DNA from: Chloroflexaceae bacterium | GTDB taxonomy: Bacteria > Chloroflexota > Chloroflexia > Chloroflexales > Chloroflexaceae | NCBI GenBank assembly: GCA_012034075.1 | Contig: JAAURD010000011.1 | Span: 1-47,398, forward strand | DNA length: 47,398 nt | Reading direction: 5' to 3' | In this document: piece after piece, positions 1 to 8,472 of the stretch | Layout: every line of letters starts with the position of its first letter | How positions within the stretch are numbered: the first letter of the stretch is position 1 | Notes under the pieces: model-generated | The model's input: the letters and a program-made list of their open reading frames with translations, nothing else | Told to the model about the DNA's origin: nothing | Database searches by the model: none | Made by a program: the position numbers and the translations under genes

Positions 1-47
1 CGACATGGTTTAAGTATTTACACGAAACCCCAAACCAGGAGCATCCC

Positions 48-249
48 ATGCCACACGCACTCCCCCCCCCTCCCCCACTCCCCCGAACGCGCTCGAACCC
101 CATATCGACCAGCAGACGATGGAAATTCACTACGGCAAGCATCACAAGGCGTATGTCGATAACCTGAACAAGGCGCTGGAAGCGTATCCCGATTGCAGGG
201 CACAGCGTCGAACAACTGCTGGCGAACAATCTGGCCGCCGTGCCGTCCG
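48..249 (+). pseudogene. sod: Superoxide dismutase (Fe/Mn) N-terminal fragment, broken
   Basis: Read across small indels, this stretch encodes the start of an iron/manganese superoxide dismutase: an MPHALPPLP-like start, then [32 protein letters not shown], and [15 protein letters not shown]. The [13 protein letters not shown] block holds the first metal-ligand histidine of the family. An AGGAG site at 37-41 sits 6 bases before ATG 48. The frame is lost in the C-rich run at about 60-95, again near 194 (a base missing after GAT), and in the G run at 198-200. Homology stops near 248, about a quarter of the way into a normal SOD of roughly 200 residues. The following codons belong to an unrelated membrane protein. 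The fragment cannot make an enzyme: the other metal ligands are absent. Confidence 0.8.
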
Positions 250-1388
250 TGGTGTTCGGCCTGCTGGCGCTGGGGCCGTACCTACGCATTGGTGGGCTGA
301 ATACTGCGGAGCAGAGCTGGCCGGTGCCATTGCCCTATCTGCTCTTTCGTGAATTGCCCTTTATGGATATTCATCGCATCCCCAGCCGCTTTGTATCGAT
401 GGTGACGCTGGCGCTGGCGGTGCTGGTGGGGTTGGCGCTGGCATGGCTGTGGGAAGCGGGCAGACGGCATCGGCTGGCCCTGCGCTGGCGCTGGGTCGTG
501 CTGGTGGTGCTGACAGCGGGCATGCTGTTTGAGTACTGGCCGCGACCATTTACCCTGACACCGATCGGGAGCGAGCAGATTCCGCCGGTCTATCGTGCAT
601 GGGCCAGCGAAGGTCCGGGCGGCCCGATCCTGGAAGTGCCGGACCTCGACTATCTCTCGATGTTTTATCAAACCCACCATAGACGACCGACTACTGCTGG
701 CAATATTTCGCGTCCCAGGGGGCATGTCTGGCGGCGTATGCGCCTGATGGATCCGATGATCCGGGTTATGGCCACATGGGATGATATGGGCGTCGATCAG
801 AGTCCGGCCGCAATCCGTTCGGCATTGCGCTGCCAGGGCATCGAGCAGGTGGTCTTTTATCAGCAAGCGGTCGGGCAGGTCACCCGCAAACGGATTGACG
901 CGGTTGAGGCGTATGTCTTTGGCGATATCGCGCCGGACTATGCCGACGAAGCAACGCATGTGTATACGGTGGAACTAGAGCGACCGGCCCAGCCCTACTG
1001 GACGCATGATCCCAATGAGTGGTATGAGCTTGACCTGGTTGGCGATGGTCAGACGCCCGGACGCTGGGCCGTGGGCGGGGATGGCTCGCTGCTGATTGTG
1101 CCGTGTGGACAGGAGCAGGTGGCGGCCCGCTTTGCCGTTGCGGGGATTGGCGGTGACCGCACGTTGGAGGTCTTGCTGAATGATCAACTGCTTACCACGA
1201 TGGCCTTGCGGGAGGGCTGGATTCGCCAGGTGCAGCTGTTGCTGCCGTTGCAGCCCGGTACAAATCGCCTGCGCTTGCGCAGCATCGAGCCGCCAACCAC
1301 CGCGGCAGACCGGGGGCAGCGCGATGACCCACGCGAACTGAGCTTTAACCTGTCGCAGGTGTCTATCGAGGTGGCGGGGACGCCATAA
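250..1388 (+). CDS. C-terminal part of a large multi-pass membrane protein (GT-C/YfhO-like), 5' end missing
   Basis: About 380 codons of open frame without a start of its own; the frame runs in from the SOD remnant. The first part has hydrophobic helices (GLLALGPYL, then [16 protein letters not shown] and [13 protein letters not shown]) separated by a loop with [23 protein letters not shown] soluble C-terminal region of about 250 residues follows, rich in beta-strand patterns ([32 protein letters not shown]). This layout matches the C-terminal half of large chloroflexotal membrane glycosyltransferase-like or YfhO-like proteins of unknown substrate, which normally have many more N-terminal helices. 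No catalytic motif is visible in what remains. The stop is TAA at 1386. Without its N-terminal half it is probably non-functional if the junction is real. Confidence 0.6.
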
Positions 1389-1463
1389 CGACTAGTTGCG
1401 AACGTACTGGAGAGATTGCCAATGCGTCACTGTTCGATGGTACATGTTCGGCCTATTTTGCGG

Positions 1464-1469
1464 TATGAT
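1464..1469 (+). promoter_or_regulatory. Possible -10 element (TATGAT) for the 1650 gene
   Basis: TATGAT is preceded 10 bases upstream by ATGTTCGGCC (1444-1453). The same decamer occurs upstream of the dnaN -10 box (32521-32530, then TATAAT at 32543), with a gap of 12 instead of 10. The match suggests a shared promoter context, but no good -35 hexamer is seen. Confidence 0.3.
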
Positions 1470-1649
1470 GTGTAGGAGCAATGCAGCGTAGCACGTGGTT
1501 GGGCGATGACAGCATGCGACTACGGTGCAGAGACAGCGCTATCGGTAGTGGCGCAGCACGTTGCGCCGAACGCTGGTTCCCAGTGGGAACAGGAGCCGGC
1601 GAACAGAACATCCATTGGAGTGAGCATTGAGCACAGAAGGAAAGCAAGC

Positions 1650-2018
1650 GTGAAAGTGACATTGATTGGCAAACTGGGCAAAGTTATTGAGCGGCAGGGG
1701 TTTGTGATAACCACGATGCAATATACGGGGCCGTTGCCAAACCTGCCCAAGGGCGTGCCACAACCAGACCCGCTGCCACCGACAACGTATGTCATCTATA
1801 TTGGGCAGCGGCAATGGCGGCGGATTAAAGCGGCCGTTGAGGACCCCGAAGATACCGTGGTGATTGAGGGCACCCAGTTTTATGATGCGCAATATGAAGC
1901 GATAACCATTTTTGCTACCAGCTGCACCACGAGAATACTCGAACAGCAGCGGCGTGAAGAGCAAAAGGCGCAGGCAACCGAAGCCGAATCAACCGAAGCA
2001 GCGGAGGAGACCACATGA
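1650..2018 (+). CDS. Small conserved-looking protein coupled to the radical SAM gene
   Basis: A 122-residue soluble protein, not assigned to a family. The GTG at 1650 is preferred because GAAGG at 1636-1640 lies at normal spacing and the protein-like sequence (MKVTLIGKLGKVIERQGF) begins there; a longer frame back to 1506 reads as non-coding. The N-terminal half alternates short strands (KVTLIGKL, YVIYIGQRQW, DTVVIEGTQFY) with a proline-rich loop PNLPKGVPQPDPLPP, which would fit a small beta-barrel or RNA/DNA-binding-like fold, but this is only an impression. The C-terminus is a charged, Glu/Ala-rich helix and tail. Its TGA overlaps the ATG of the next gene (ATGA at 2015-2018), so the two are probably co-translated. 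Confidence 0.7.
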   Translation: MKVTLIGKLGKVIERQGFVITTMQYTGPLPNLPKGVPQPDPLPPTTYVIYIGQRQWRRIKAAVEDPEDTVVIEGTQFYDAQYEAITIFATSCTTRILEQQRREEQKAQATEAESTEAAEETT

Positions 2019-3055
2019 AAGAAGGTTTATTGTATGACCGATTAAATAGCGGTCGGGTGCATTGCCATGTATGTGCGCATCAATGCACTATTCCCGCTGG
2101 TCGTCGGGGTATCTGCCAGGTGCGCGAAAACCGCGACGGCCAGCTAGTGACACTGGTGTATGGTCAGGTCGTAGCGCAGCATGTCGATCCGGTTGAGAAG
2201 AAGCCACTCTTCCATTTTTATCCCGGCTCGCTCACCTACTCGCTGGCAACGCCGGGGTGTAATGTGCATTGTCGCTTTTGCCAGAATGCTACCGTGTCGC
2301 AGATGCCGCGTGATCGCCAGCAGATTCAGGGTGATATGATGTCGCCGGCGGCGGTGGTCGAGGCGGCGCTGGAGGCAGGGTGCCACAGTATTGCCTTTAC
2401 CTATGTTGAACCGACTATCTTTTTTGAGTATGCGCTTGATATTGCGCGGCTAGGGCGTGAAGCCGGGCTACAGATTATTCTGGTGAGCAATGGCTATCAG
2501 ACGCGTGAGACACTGGCTCTGCTGGCACCGCTGGTGCAGGCAGCCAATATCGATCTTAAGGCGTTTTCTGACCGGTTTTACCGCAAGGTGGTGGGCGCAC
2601 GGCTCGACCCTGTGCTCGACACCTTGCGCTATCTTAAAGCTGCTGGCATGTGGCTGGAGGTTACCACACTGGTGATCCCAGGTTTCAATGATAGTACCGA
2701 GGAATTGACTGCACTGGCACGCTTTCTTGCCGATGAGCTAGGCGTCGATACACCATGGCATGTGAGCCGCTTCTTTCCAGCGTATAAACTCACTGAAGTT
2801 CCGCCAACACCGATAGCAACCATTGAACGAGCGCGGGCGATTGGTCTGGAGCAGGGCTTGCAGTATGTTTATCAGGGCAATACCTTGGGCAGCATGGGTG
2901 AACAGACATGGTGTCCTGCCTGTGGCAGCGAATTGATCCGTCGGTGGGGCTTTGCATTGCAAGAAAATCGTATAGTACAGGGGCAGTGTGCGGTGTGCCA
3001 TGCAGCCATTGCCGGGCGTTTTGGCCCGAAACGACCGACAGTTGTGATAGAATGA
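2015..3055 (+). CDS. amrS: AmmeMemoRadiSam system radical SAM enzyme
   Basis: A 346-residue radical SAM protein of the AmrS family (related to pyruvate formate-lyase activating enzymes). A four-cysteine cluster at the N-terminus (C17, C20, C24, C34: CHVCAHQC then GICQ) precedes the radical SAM motif CNVHCRFC (C82, C86, C89) that binds the 4Fe-4S cluster and S-adenosylmethionine. The TIM-barrel core follows, with IAFTYVEPTIFFEY and LEVTTLVIPGFND. A zinc-ribbon-like tail (CPACG then CAVC) ends the protein. The length is normal for the family. The substrate of AmrS enzymes is not settled; they usually sit near AMMECR1 and Memo genes, and neither is in this window. The gene overlaps the upstream small gene by four bases. 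Confidence 0.9.
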   Translation: MKEGLLYDRLNSGRVHCHVCAHQCTIPAGRRGICQVRENRDGQLVTLVYGQVVAQHVDPVEKKPLFHFYPGSLTYSLATPGCNVHCRFCQNATVSQMPRDRQQIQGDMMSPAAVVEAALEAGCHSIAFTYVEPTIFFEYALDIARLGREAGLQIILVSNGYQTRETLALLAPLVQAANIDLKAFSDRFYRKVVGARLDPVLDTLRYLKAAGMWLEVTTLVIPGFNDSTEELTALARFLADELGVDTPWHVSRFFPAYKLTEVPPTPIATIERARAIGLEQGLQYVYQGNTLGSMGEQTWCPACGSELIRRWGFALQENRIVQGQCAVCHAAIAGRFGPKRPTVVIE

Positions 3056-3206
3056 ACAGCACGAAAACTAGGAGCGCCTCCTTCAAGGCCAGCACACGCC
3101 ATTTCAATGGTCTGTTGCAGAGCAAGGCTGCTTCTGGTAAGCTAAGAGCATTCACGGTTGGTCGTCGATCCCCTGCCGAAACTCGTGTACGAACATGTGA
3201 TAGGAA

Positions 3207-3215
3207 TGGGATACT
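3207..3215 (+). promoter_or_regulatory. Possible extended -10 (TGGGATACT) before the sigma gene
   Basis: TG, one base, then GATACT, 27 bases before the ATG at 3243. It resembles the TGGTATNNT elements seen elsewhere in the window. No -35 was recognised, so the sigma gene may also be read from upstream. Confidence 0.25.
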
Positions 3216-3242
3216 GACCACCAGTAAGCAGACGGTCTGGAA

Positions 3243-3911
3243 ATGAAAGAACAGCCACTCGACGCTATCATTCGGGGATGCCAGGAAGAAGCAGCACGTC
3301 AAGATCGGGCAAGTGAGCAGGGCTATTGCTTTGAGCTTTTTCGCCGTGCGCTCGAAGAACGTGAGGATGATGCCTGGGCCGCTATTCATCTGCAATATAG
3401 CCGGCTCGCGTTGCAGTGGTGTTATACCTACAACCCGGAGAGCGGTCAGGAAGAGGCAGAGGATATCGTGCGCGAAGCACTGGAACGTTTCTGGCGCACG
3501 TTACGGTTGGTACAGATTACCGAAAAATTTGAGCATGTGGGCGCCCTGCTCAAATACCTAAACCAGTGTGTGATCAGTACGGTGCAGGATCATCGGCGCA
3601 GTGAAGAACGGCGCAAACGCCTGTTTGAACGACTGAGCCTGATGGAAGCGGCACGCCCACCACGGGCATCGCCAGAACAAGAAGCACTGGACAGGATGTT
3701 CTGGAATGAACAAATTGCCCAGGTGCGGGCCTGGGTGGCCGAGCACGTCAGTGATGATCAAGAGCTAATCGTGCTGAAAGAGTCCTTTCAGAATGGGCTG
3801 AAACCGAGCGAGATTGCGCGGCGTTATCCGCAGTTTTTTGCTGATGCGCAGGCCGTCTTTCGGATTAAAGAGCGCATTATTAAACGTATGCGCCGTGCGT
3901 TGAGCCACTGA
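3243..3911 (+). CDS. Sigma-70 family (ECF-like) RNA polymerase sigma factor
   Basis: A 222-residue protein with the two-domain layout of alternative sigma factors. Region 2 is near residues 45-110: AEDIVREALERFWRTL matches the core-binding 2.2 helix (typically D-I-V-Q-E-x-F-x-R-F-W). Region 4 is at about 160-222: QELIVLKESFQNGLKPSEIARRYPQFF with IKERIIKRMRRAL as the DNA-recognition helix. A charged linker RRSEERRKRLFERL lies between. It has no region 1 or 3, as in ECF factors, but is longer than most. The ATG has only a weak ribosome site (CTGGAA). Downstream are a zinc-finger anti-sigma-like protein and a CHAT protease, so it probably drives a dedicated regulon (inference). Confidence 0.8.
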   Translation: MKEQPLDAIIRGCQEEAARQDRASEQGYCFELFRRALEEREDDAWAAIHLQYSRLALQWCYTYNPESGQEEAEDIVREALERFWRTLRLVQITEKFEHVGALLKYLNQCVISTVQDHRRSEERRKRLFERLSLMEAARPPRASPEQEALDRMFWNEQIAQVRAWVAEHVSDDQELIVLKESFQNGLKPSEIARRYPQFFADAQAVFRIKERIIKRMRRALSH

Positions 3912-4303
3912 AACCCTTGTTGCCGCAACAACGTCATATATATCAAAGCAGTCTACACGACTGATCGCGTTGCTGATCGCTTTCCCTGGTGGAGATGAAT
4001 TTTTCCCAGGACAACCGGCTGATCGTGCATTGTTTCGTTCATCGACCCCTGCGATAATGAACCAAAAGAGCGATATCTGATTCTGTTGTAGACCAGAGAT
4101 ATGGCGAAAATGGAAAAAACCACGCGTTGAGTAGCATGGAAGCCAGAGAATGTTGTTGCTATTGATAATGGACGCAATTGATGGGCAATGAAGAGAGATA
4201 TTTTGTACAATCTCTGTGGTATGTTCATGCTCACTCGCATTCAATTCAATAGTAAAAAAGGTTTTATCTACTCAAAATGTATACGCTAGAAAAGGGAACG
4301 CCT
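3912..4303 (+). other. Intergenic region between sigma and zinc-finger genes
   Basis: About 390 bases, AT-richer than the flanking genes. Open frames on the minus strand here have no coding character. One extended -10-like element is noted separately. No RNA gene, hairpin terminator or repeat was recognised. Confidence 0.5.
4217..4225 (+). promoter_or_regulatory. Possible extended -10 (TGGTATGTT) before the zf-HC2 gene
   Basis: TG-G-TATGTT lies about 80 bases before the GTG at 4304. It resembles the dnaN and GT39 elements (TGGTATAAT, TGGTATGAT). No clear -35 is present. Confidence 0.25.
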
Positions 4304-5020
4304 GTGCCGTACATTGAAAACATCCCCCCGGCTGTGATCTTCAATCAGCTCACGGCGCATGCAGATGATGGATCGAACGCGCCCGTGATGCATCTGTTCG
4401 AATCGCTGTTGTGTGCGGCGCTCTACCGTGTCGGTTGCCCAGAAGCACATGTTCTGCTGCAATACCAGGCTGGTTTGCTTGATGCAGCAGAATGGCAAAC
4501 GACCCACGAACATGTGGTAACCTGTACCGACTGCCAACGCGAACTGGCCGATATTGACGCCGTGCCCACCCCGTTTGTGTCCTATGTGGGGGTCGTTAAT
4601 CCTGCACCGGCCCAGGCGCCTCGACCTTCGCTGCGTGAACGCCTGGAGCAGGCTGGTCTGCACGTTATTCGGGCATTCTTGCAGCCTGCAATCGGTCAGC
4701 CTGCCCTGGCCGTGCGCGGTGGGCAGACACGTGAGCTGCTCTATCGTGCTGGTGACTATGAGATCCTGCTCTCAGTGGTGCCGCCACTAGTGAGCGAACC
4801 GCTGTGGCAAATTGAGGGCCATATCACCATGCCAATGACAACCGGAGCAGCTTTACAGGGTGCGCAAGTCCATCTGGTGCGTCAGGGCCAATCGGTCTTT
4901 GTCGATGGCATTGATGAGTTTGGCTATTTCCTGCTTGATCAGGTGAACGCAGGTAGCTATGTCATCCATATCGAATCAGCACCAGAGCAGATTCTGATAG
5001 AAGACGTGGTTATTGCCTGA
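4304..5020 (+). CDS. Soluble zf-HC2 anti-sigma-like protein with C-terminal beta domain
   Basis: A 238-residue protein from the GTG at 4304, chosen because AAAGGGA (4291-4297) lies 6 bases upstream; an in-frame ATG at 4277 has no ribosome site. Residues 45-80 hold a putative zinc-binding anti-sigma motif: C45-x3-H49, then H70-x3-C74-x2-C77 (HVVTCTDC), preceded by LLQYQAGLLDAAEW as in zf-HC2 domains. The C-terminal part (about 160-238) reads as an Ig-like or carboxypeptidase-regulatory-like beta domain (LWQIEGHITMP, GAQVHLVRQGQSVFVDGIDEFGYF). There is no membrane segment, unlike classical anti-sigma factors. Position between the sigma factor and the CHAT protease suggests it binds the sigma factor and may be the protease target (inference). 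Confidence 0.7.
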   Translation: MPYIENIPPAVIFNQLTAHADDGSNAPVMHLFESLLCAALYRVGCPEAHVLLQYQAGLLDAAEWQTTHEHVVTCTDCQRELADIDAVPTPFVSYVGVVNPAPAQAPRPSLRERLEQAGLHVIRAFLQPAIGQPALAVRGGQTRELLYRAGDYEILLSVVPPLVSEPLWQIEGHITMPMTTGAALQGAQVHLVRQGQSVFVDGIDEFGYFLLDQVNAGSYVIHIESAPEQILIEDVVIA

Positions 5021-5056
5021 CAAGGTGGCACCCACATGGTGGTGTTACACTCCTTT

Positions 5057-5097
5057 GCTACGGTCACCAGTGTTCGCAGCCAACTGGTGACCGTAGC
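5057..5097 (+). terminator. Hairpin after the zinc-finger gene
   Basis: A perfect 15-base inverted repeat: GCTACGGTCACCAGT (5057-5071), 11-base loop, ACTGGTGACCGTAGC (5083-5097). There is no T-run after it, so it may be a factor-assisted terminator, an RNA-stability hairpin or a protein-binding palindrome. Its GGTCACC/GGTGACC core recurs in the hairpin at 24640-24672. Confidence 0.5.
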
Positions 5098-5234
5098 CCG
5101 CTCTGACCGCTCCGGGGCGGTTCTTGCTGCCTGAAAACTCGCGCCACAATCAACGATTGCGCCTCACTGCATCGCTTACCAATACCACATCCTACGCTGC
5201 CACCGGTACATTTTTCCCCCTTTTCCTTATTTTC

Positions 5235-5264
5235 TTGACCAGAAAGCAAAAAACGTGGTACAGT
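5235..5264 (+). promoter_or_regulatory. Promoter candidate for the TPR-CHAT gene
   Basis: TTGACC (5235-5240), an 18-base spacer and TACAGT (5259-5264) give a housekeeping-type promoter about 110 bases before the ATG at 5374. This would let the protease gene be expressed independently of the upstream sigma gene. Confidence 0.45.
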
Positions 5265-5373
5265 AACAGAGTGTTACACAGAATATTCCTGACCGGCATT
5301 GCCTCTTGAAATCAAGCAGAATACTTGATCACACAACGACCCTCTCCGTTTCTGCTGGTTCTACCGAGAGAGG

Positions 5374-8339
5374 ATGATCGCACTGGTGCTGACTTTAGAC
5401 GCTGAATATATTGCAGGACAGCTCATTGAACAAATGGAAGATCCCCATTTTGGCGAATGGGTGACGACCTGGCAAGCGTATCTCTCTGAAGATGTGATTG
5501 CCCTGCTGAAACAATCTGTTGATCGCGAGAAATTGCGTAATGCGCGCCATGCCTTGCACATTGCCGAGATGGCGTATAAAGTAGCGCAATTGATTGGTTC
5601 ACCACGAGCTGAAGCCCTGGCAATGTGGGCGCAGGGCAATGCACTGTATCCGCTCTGTCGACATCATGAGGCACTTGCCGCGTATCAGCAGGCCGAAGTG
5701 GTGTATGCACGCGAGCAACAACCGCTGGAGGTAACCATTTTGCAGGTAAACCAGGTCGTGGTGCTGCAAGAGATGGGCGATTTTCAGGGAGCGGTGGCGC
5801 TGGAACAGCAGGCCCGTGCGACATGCGAGGCGCTTGGGGCCGAGGCCCGTGAGTATCTGGCCGTGCTTGAAATGAATATCGGTCTGGCCTATCAACAGAT
5901 TGGCAATCTGGAAGCAGCACTGTCAGCGTTTGAGCGAGGACACACCATTTTTGCTGAGATCGGCGATATGGTTGAAGTTGCTCGAATTGATATTAACCGG
6001 GCCAATGTTTTTGAAGAGCAAGATGATTTTCATACAGCCGAATTACTGCTCATCGAGGCACGTGAAGCGCTTATACTTGCCGGTCAGTATCAGGAAGTCG
6101 CTCGCGCAGATCTCAATTTGGGCATTCTATCCTATCGTCGTGGGCACTACCAGCAGGCATTACACAGCCTGGAGCTGGCGTACAATGGTTTTGCCAGCAT
6201 TCCGATACCGGGTGATGTCGCGCTAGTGCATCTGTATCGCTCGTTCATCTACCGTGATCTCAACTTGCTGCAAGAGACGATTAGCATGGCGGCTGAGGCC
6301 GAAAAGCAGTTTAAACAGGACTCAACCCGCTGGCAGCAAGTGCTGGCATTGATCAATCAGGGGATTGGGTATCAACGCCTGGGGTTGCTAGAACCGGCGG
6401 CGGATATGCTGGCGCAGGCACAACATATCTTACAACGCCATGGTGCACAGACCAGAATGTTGATGCTGAATGTTGATCGTGCGTTGATCGCGCTTGAAGC
6501 GGGCCAGATAGCAATAGCCAGCGAGCTTGCGCATCAGGTAGCGCATGAGCTTGATCTGGAGACCGCACCGACGCTGCATGCACGACTGCATTTGTTACTG
6601 ACTCGCTGTGCGTTGCGTGAGGAGCCACCCGATCAGCATGCAGCACGCAAACATGCCCAGGCGGGACTAGTTATTGCACAGACCTATCATCTCTCCGATG
6701 TCCTGATTGCCGCCTATCACCTGCTGGGCAATATTCTGGAACGGGATCGAGAGCCTATTGGGGCGTTACAGTATTATCAGACCGCTATTCACAAGATCGA
6801 GGAGATGCGCCATCGTTTGCCGCTCGATGCATTTCAGATGGGCTTTATGCACGATAAACTGGCAATCTATGAAGATACCGTGCGTCTCAGTCAGGCGATT
6901 GCGCCACCAGAGCAGGTGCTTTATACGCTGAATCTGGCCCATACGGCTCCTTTTTTGCGCTTTGAATCGAGCATGCCATTGCCAATCGGGGTTGAGCGTG
7001 CAGTACCGACCAATCAGCCGGTTGATGCAAAACTGCGTGAACGCTTGCAGCAGTTGCGTGAACGATGGCACTGGTACCAAAGCAAACTCGAAGGGTATAA
7101 CGATCTGGAGACGGACCCGGCAGAACGACGCAAACCTGCTGATGAGGCTGCATTGCGTGAGCAAATGCGCAAGATCGAGGCCGAGATGGCTGATCTCACC
7201 CATCGTTGGCAAGTGCGTACATTGTCCGCCAGTCCGGTAGAAACGGATCTTCCTGTTTTTTTACCGGCGACTATGGCTGCCTTTTGTGCACATATTCAAC
7301 AACAACTAGCACGAGATGAACTCTTGCTCCATTATACGGTGATCGAAGATCAATTCCATGTTATGGTGGTCACCAGACAAACGGTGCAGATGCTGAGCAA
7401 CCTGATCAGCGGGAAACGGCTCAATCGCATCTTGCGCTCGTGGCGCTTGCATCTGCACCATTTCCAGCACCACTCTGCGGACCAGACAAGCGAGCAACTG
7501 CTACAGCATGGCCTGGCTCACTTGAATCGGATGTATCAAGCACTGCTGGCGCCACTTGAACCGTTTGTTGCAGCCTGTCAATCGCTGCTGCTGGTGTTAC
7601 CACCAGGATGGCATGATCTACCCTTACTGCGCTCTTTGATGGAAGTCAGTACCTTATTGAACGGTGCTATGTGAGCTATCTTTCCGCGCCTGAGGTGTTA
7701 CTCAACACGCATAAACAGCCGGGGAATGCCCCTTACGTACAGAAAAAGCCCAAAAAGCGGCATACCAATGCCCTGGTCATCGGTTATTCAAACCATGGTC
7801 GGTTACCGCATGCCGTGTTAGAAGCCCAACAGGCAGCTACTCACATTGGGAGGCGCATGCCAACCACCATGATGCTCGAAGCAGAAGCTACCCTGGAACG
7901 CCTGCAAGCGTCAAGTCAAACCGTGCAACTGCTCCATATTGCGACGCATGCGGTGTATCGTCAGGATAACCCGCTCTTTTCGTGGATGAGCCTGGCAGAT
8001 AGCAAACTTACGGTGGCCGACCTCTGCACGATGACCTTGCCGCAGCATCCGCTGGTGGTGCTGAGTGCGTGCGAGACCGGGCGTGGTCAGGCTCGTGGTG
8101 GCGGCCTGCTGGGCATGGGGCGCGGTTTTTTAGCAGCCGGTGCATCAGGTCTCATCGTTGGTCTCTGGAAGATTGATGACCAGGCAGCTGCACAGCTGAT
8201 GGTCGATTTTTATGCGCCCCATACCAGCTATGATCCATGGCAGCATCCGGCCGCAACCCTTGCTATGGCGCAGCGCAAAGCCTTGCAGCAATACCAACAC
8301 CCATCTTACTGGGCCGGTTTTATTTTTATTAAAGGGTAA
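5374..8339 (+). CDS. TPR-CHAT caspase-like protease, frameshifted at about 7621
   Basis: Read across one shift this is a protein of about 988 residues. The N-terminal two thirds is a long array of tetratricopeptide-like helical repeats (for example YLAVLEMNIGLAYQQIGNLE, ARADLNLGILSYRRGHYQQAL), a protein-interaction scaffold. After a coiled region (LRERLQQLRERWHWYQSKLEG) comes a CHAT domain. The dyad is present: His in LLHIATHA (codon 7947) and Cys in VLSACETG (codon 8070). The frame breaks in the C run at 7621-7623: continuing one frame over gives LTALFDGSQYLIER, the normal CHAT sequence after PPGWHDLP, so one C is missing. CHAT proteins are separase/caspase-clan proteases. Gene order suggests regulation of the nearby sigma/zinc-finger pair. 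Confidence 0.85.
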
Positions 8340-8472
8340 ACCAGAATGAAAAAGAGAAGAAATGCCCAATTGGCGGAAATGTCTATCCGGAATCGTTGAT
8401 TGTTAAAGGGAATTGTATCGATGTTGACTAAGAAGTCCCAGACCTACGAATCACCAGAGAGGAGCTAACTAC

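Larger units (their letters stand above)
5021..5373 (+). other. Intergenic region upstream of the CHAT gene
   Basis: About 350 bases holding a strong inverted repeat (5057-5097) just after the zinc-finger gene and a promoter-like pair at 5235-5264, both listed separately. No further gene is seen; the 61-residue frames on both strands lack coding character. Confidence 0.5.

Noticed and set aside
282-959. 225-codon antisense open frame
   Set aside because: It lies opposite the membrane protein, which has clear helices and family-like motifs; the antisense translation is His/Arg/Gln-rich without domains.
4178-4211. TTGATG/TACAAT promoter before the zf-HC2 gene
   Set aside because: The spacer is 22 bases, too long for a normal promoter.
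7615-7680. Programmed -1 frameshifting in the CHAT gene
   Set aside because: No slippery heptamer at the break; other genes show the same kind of single-base loss.
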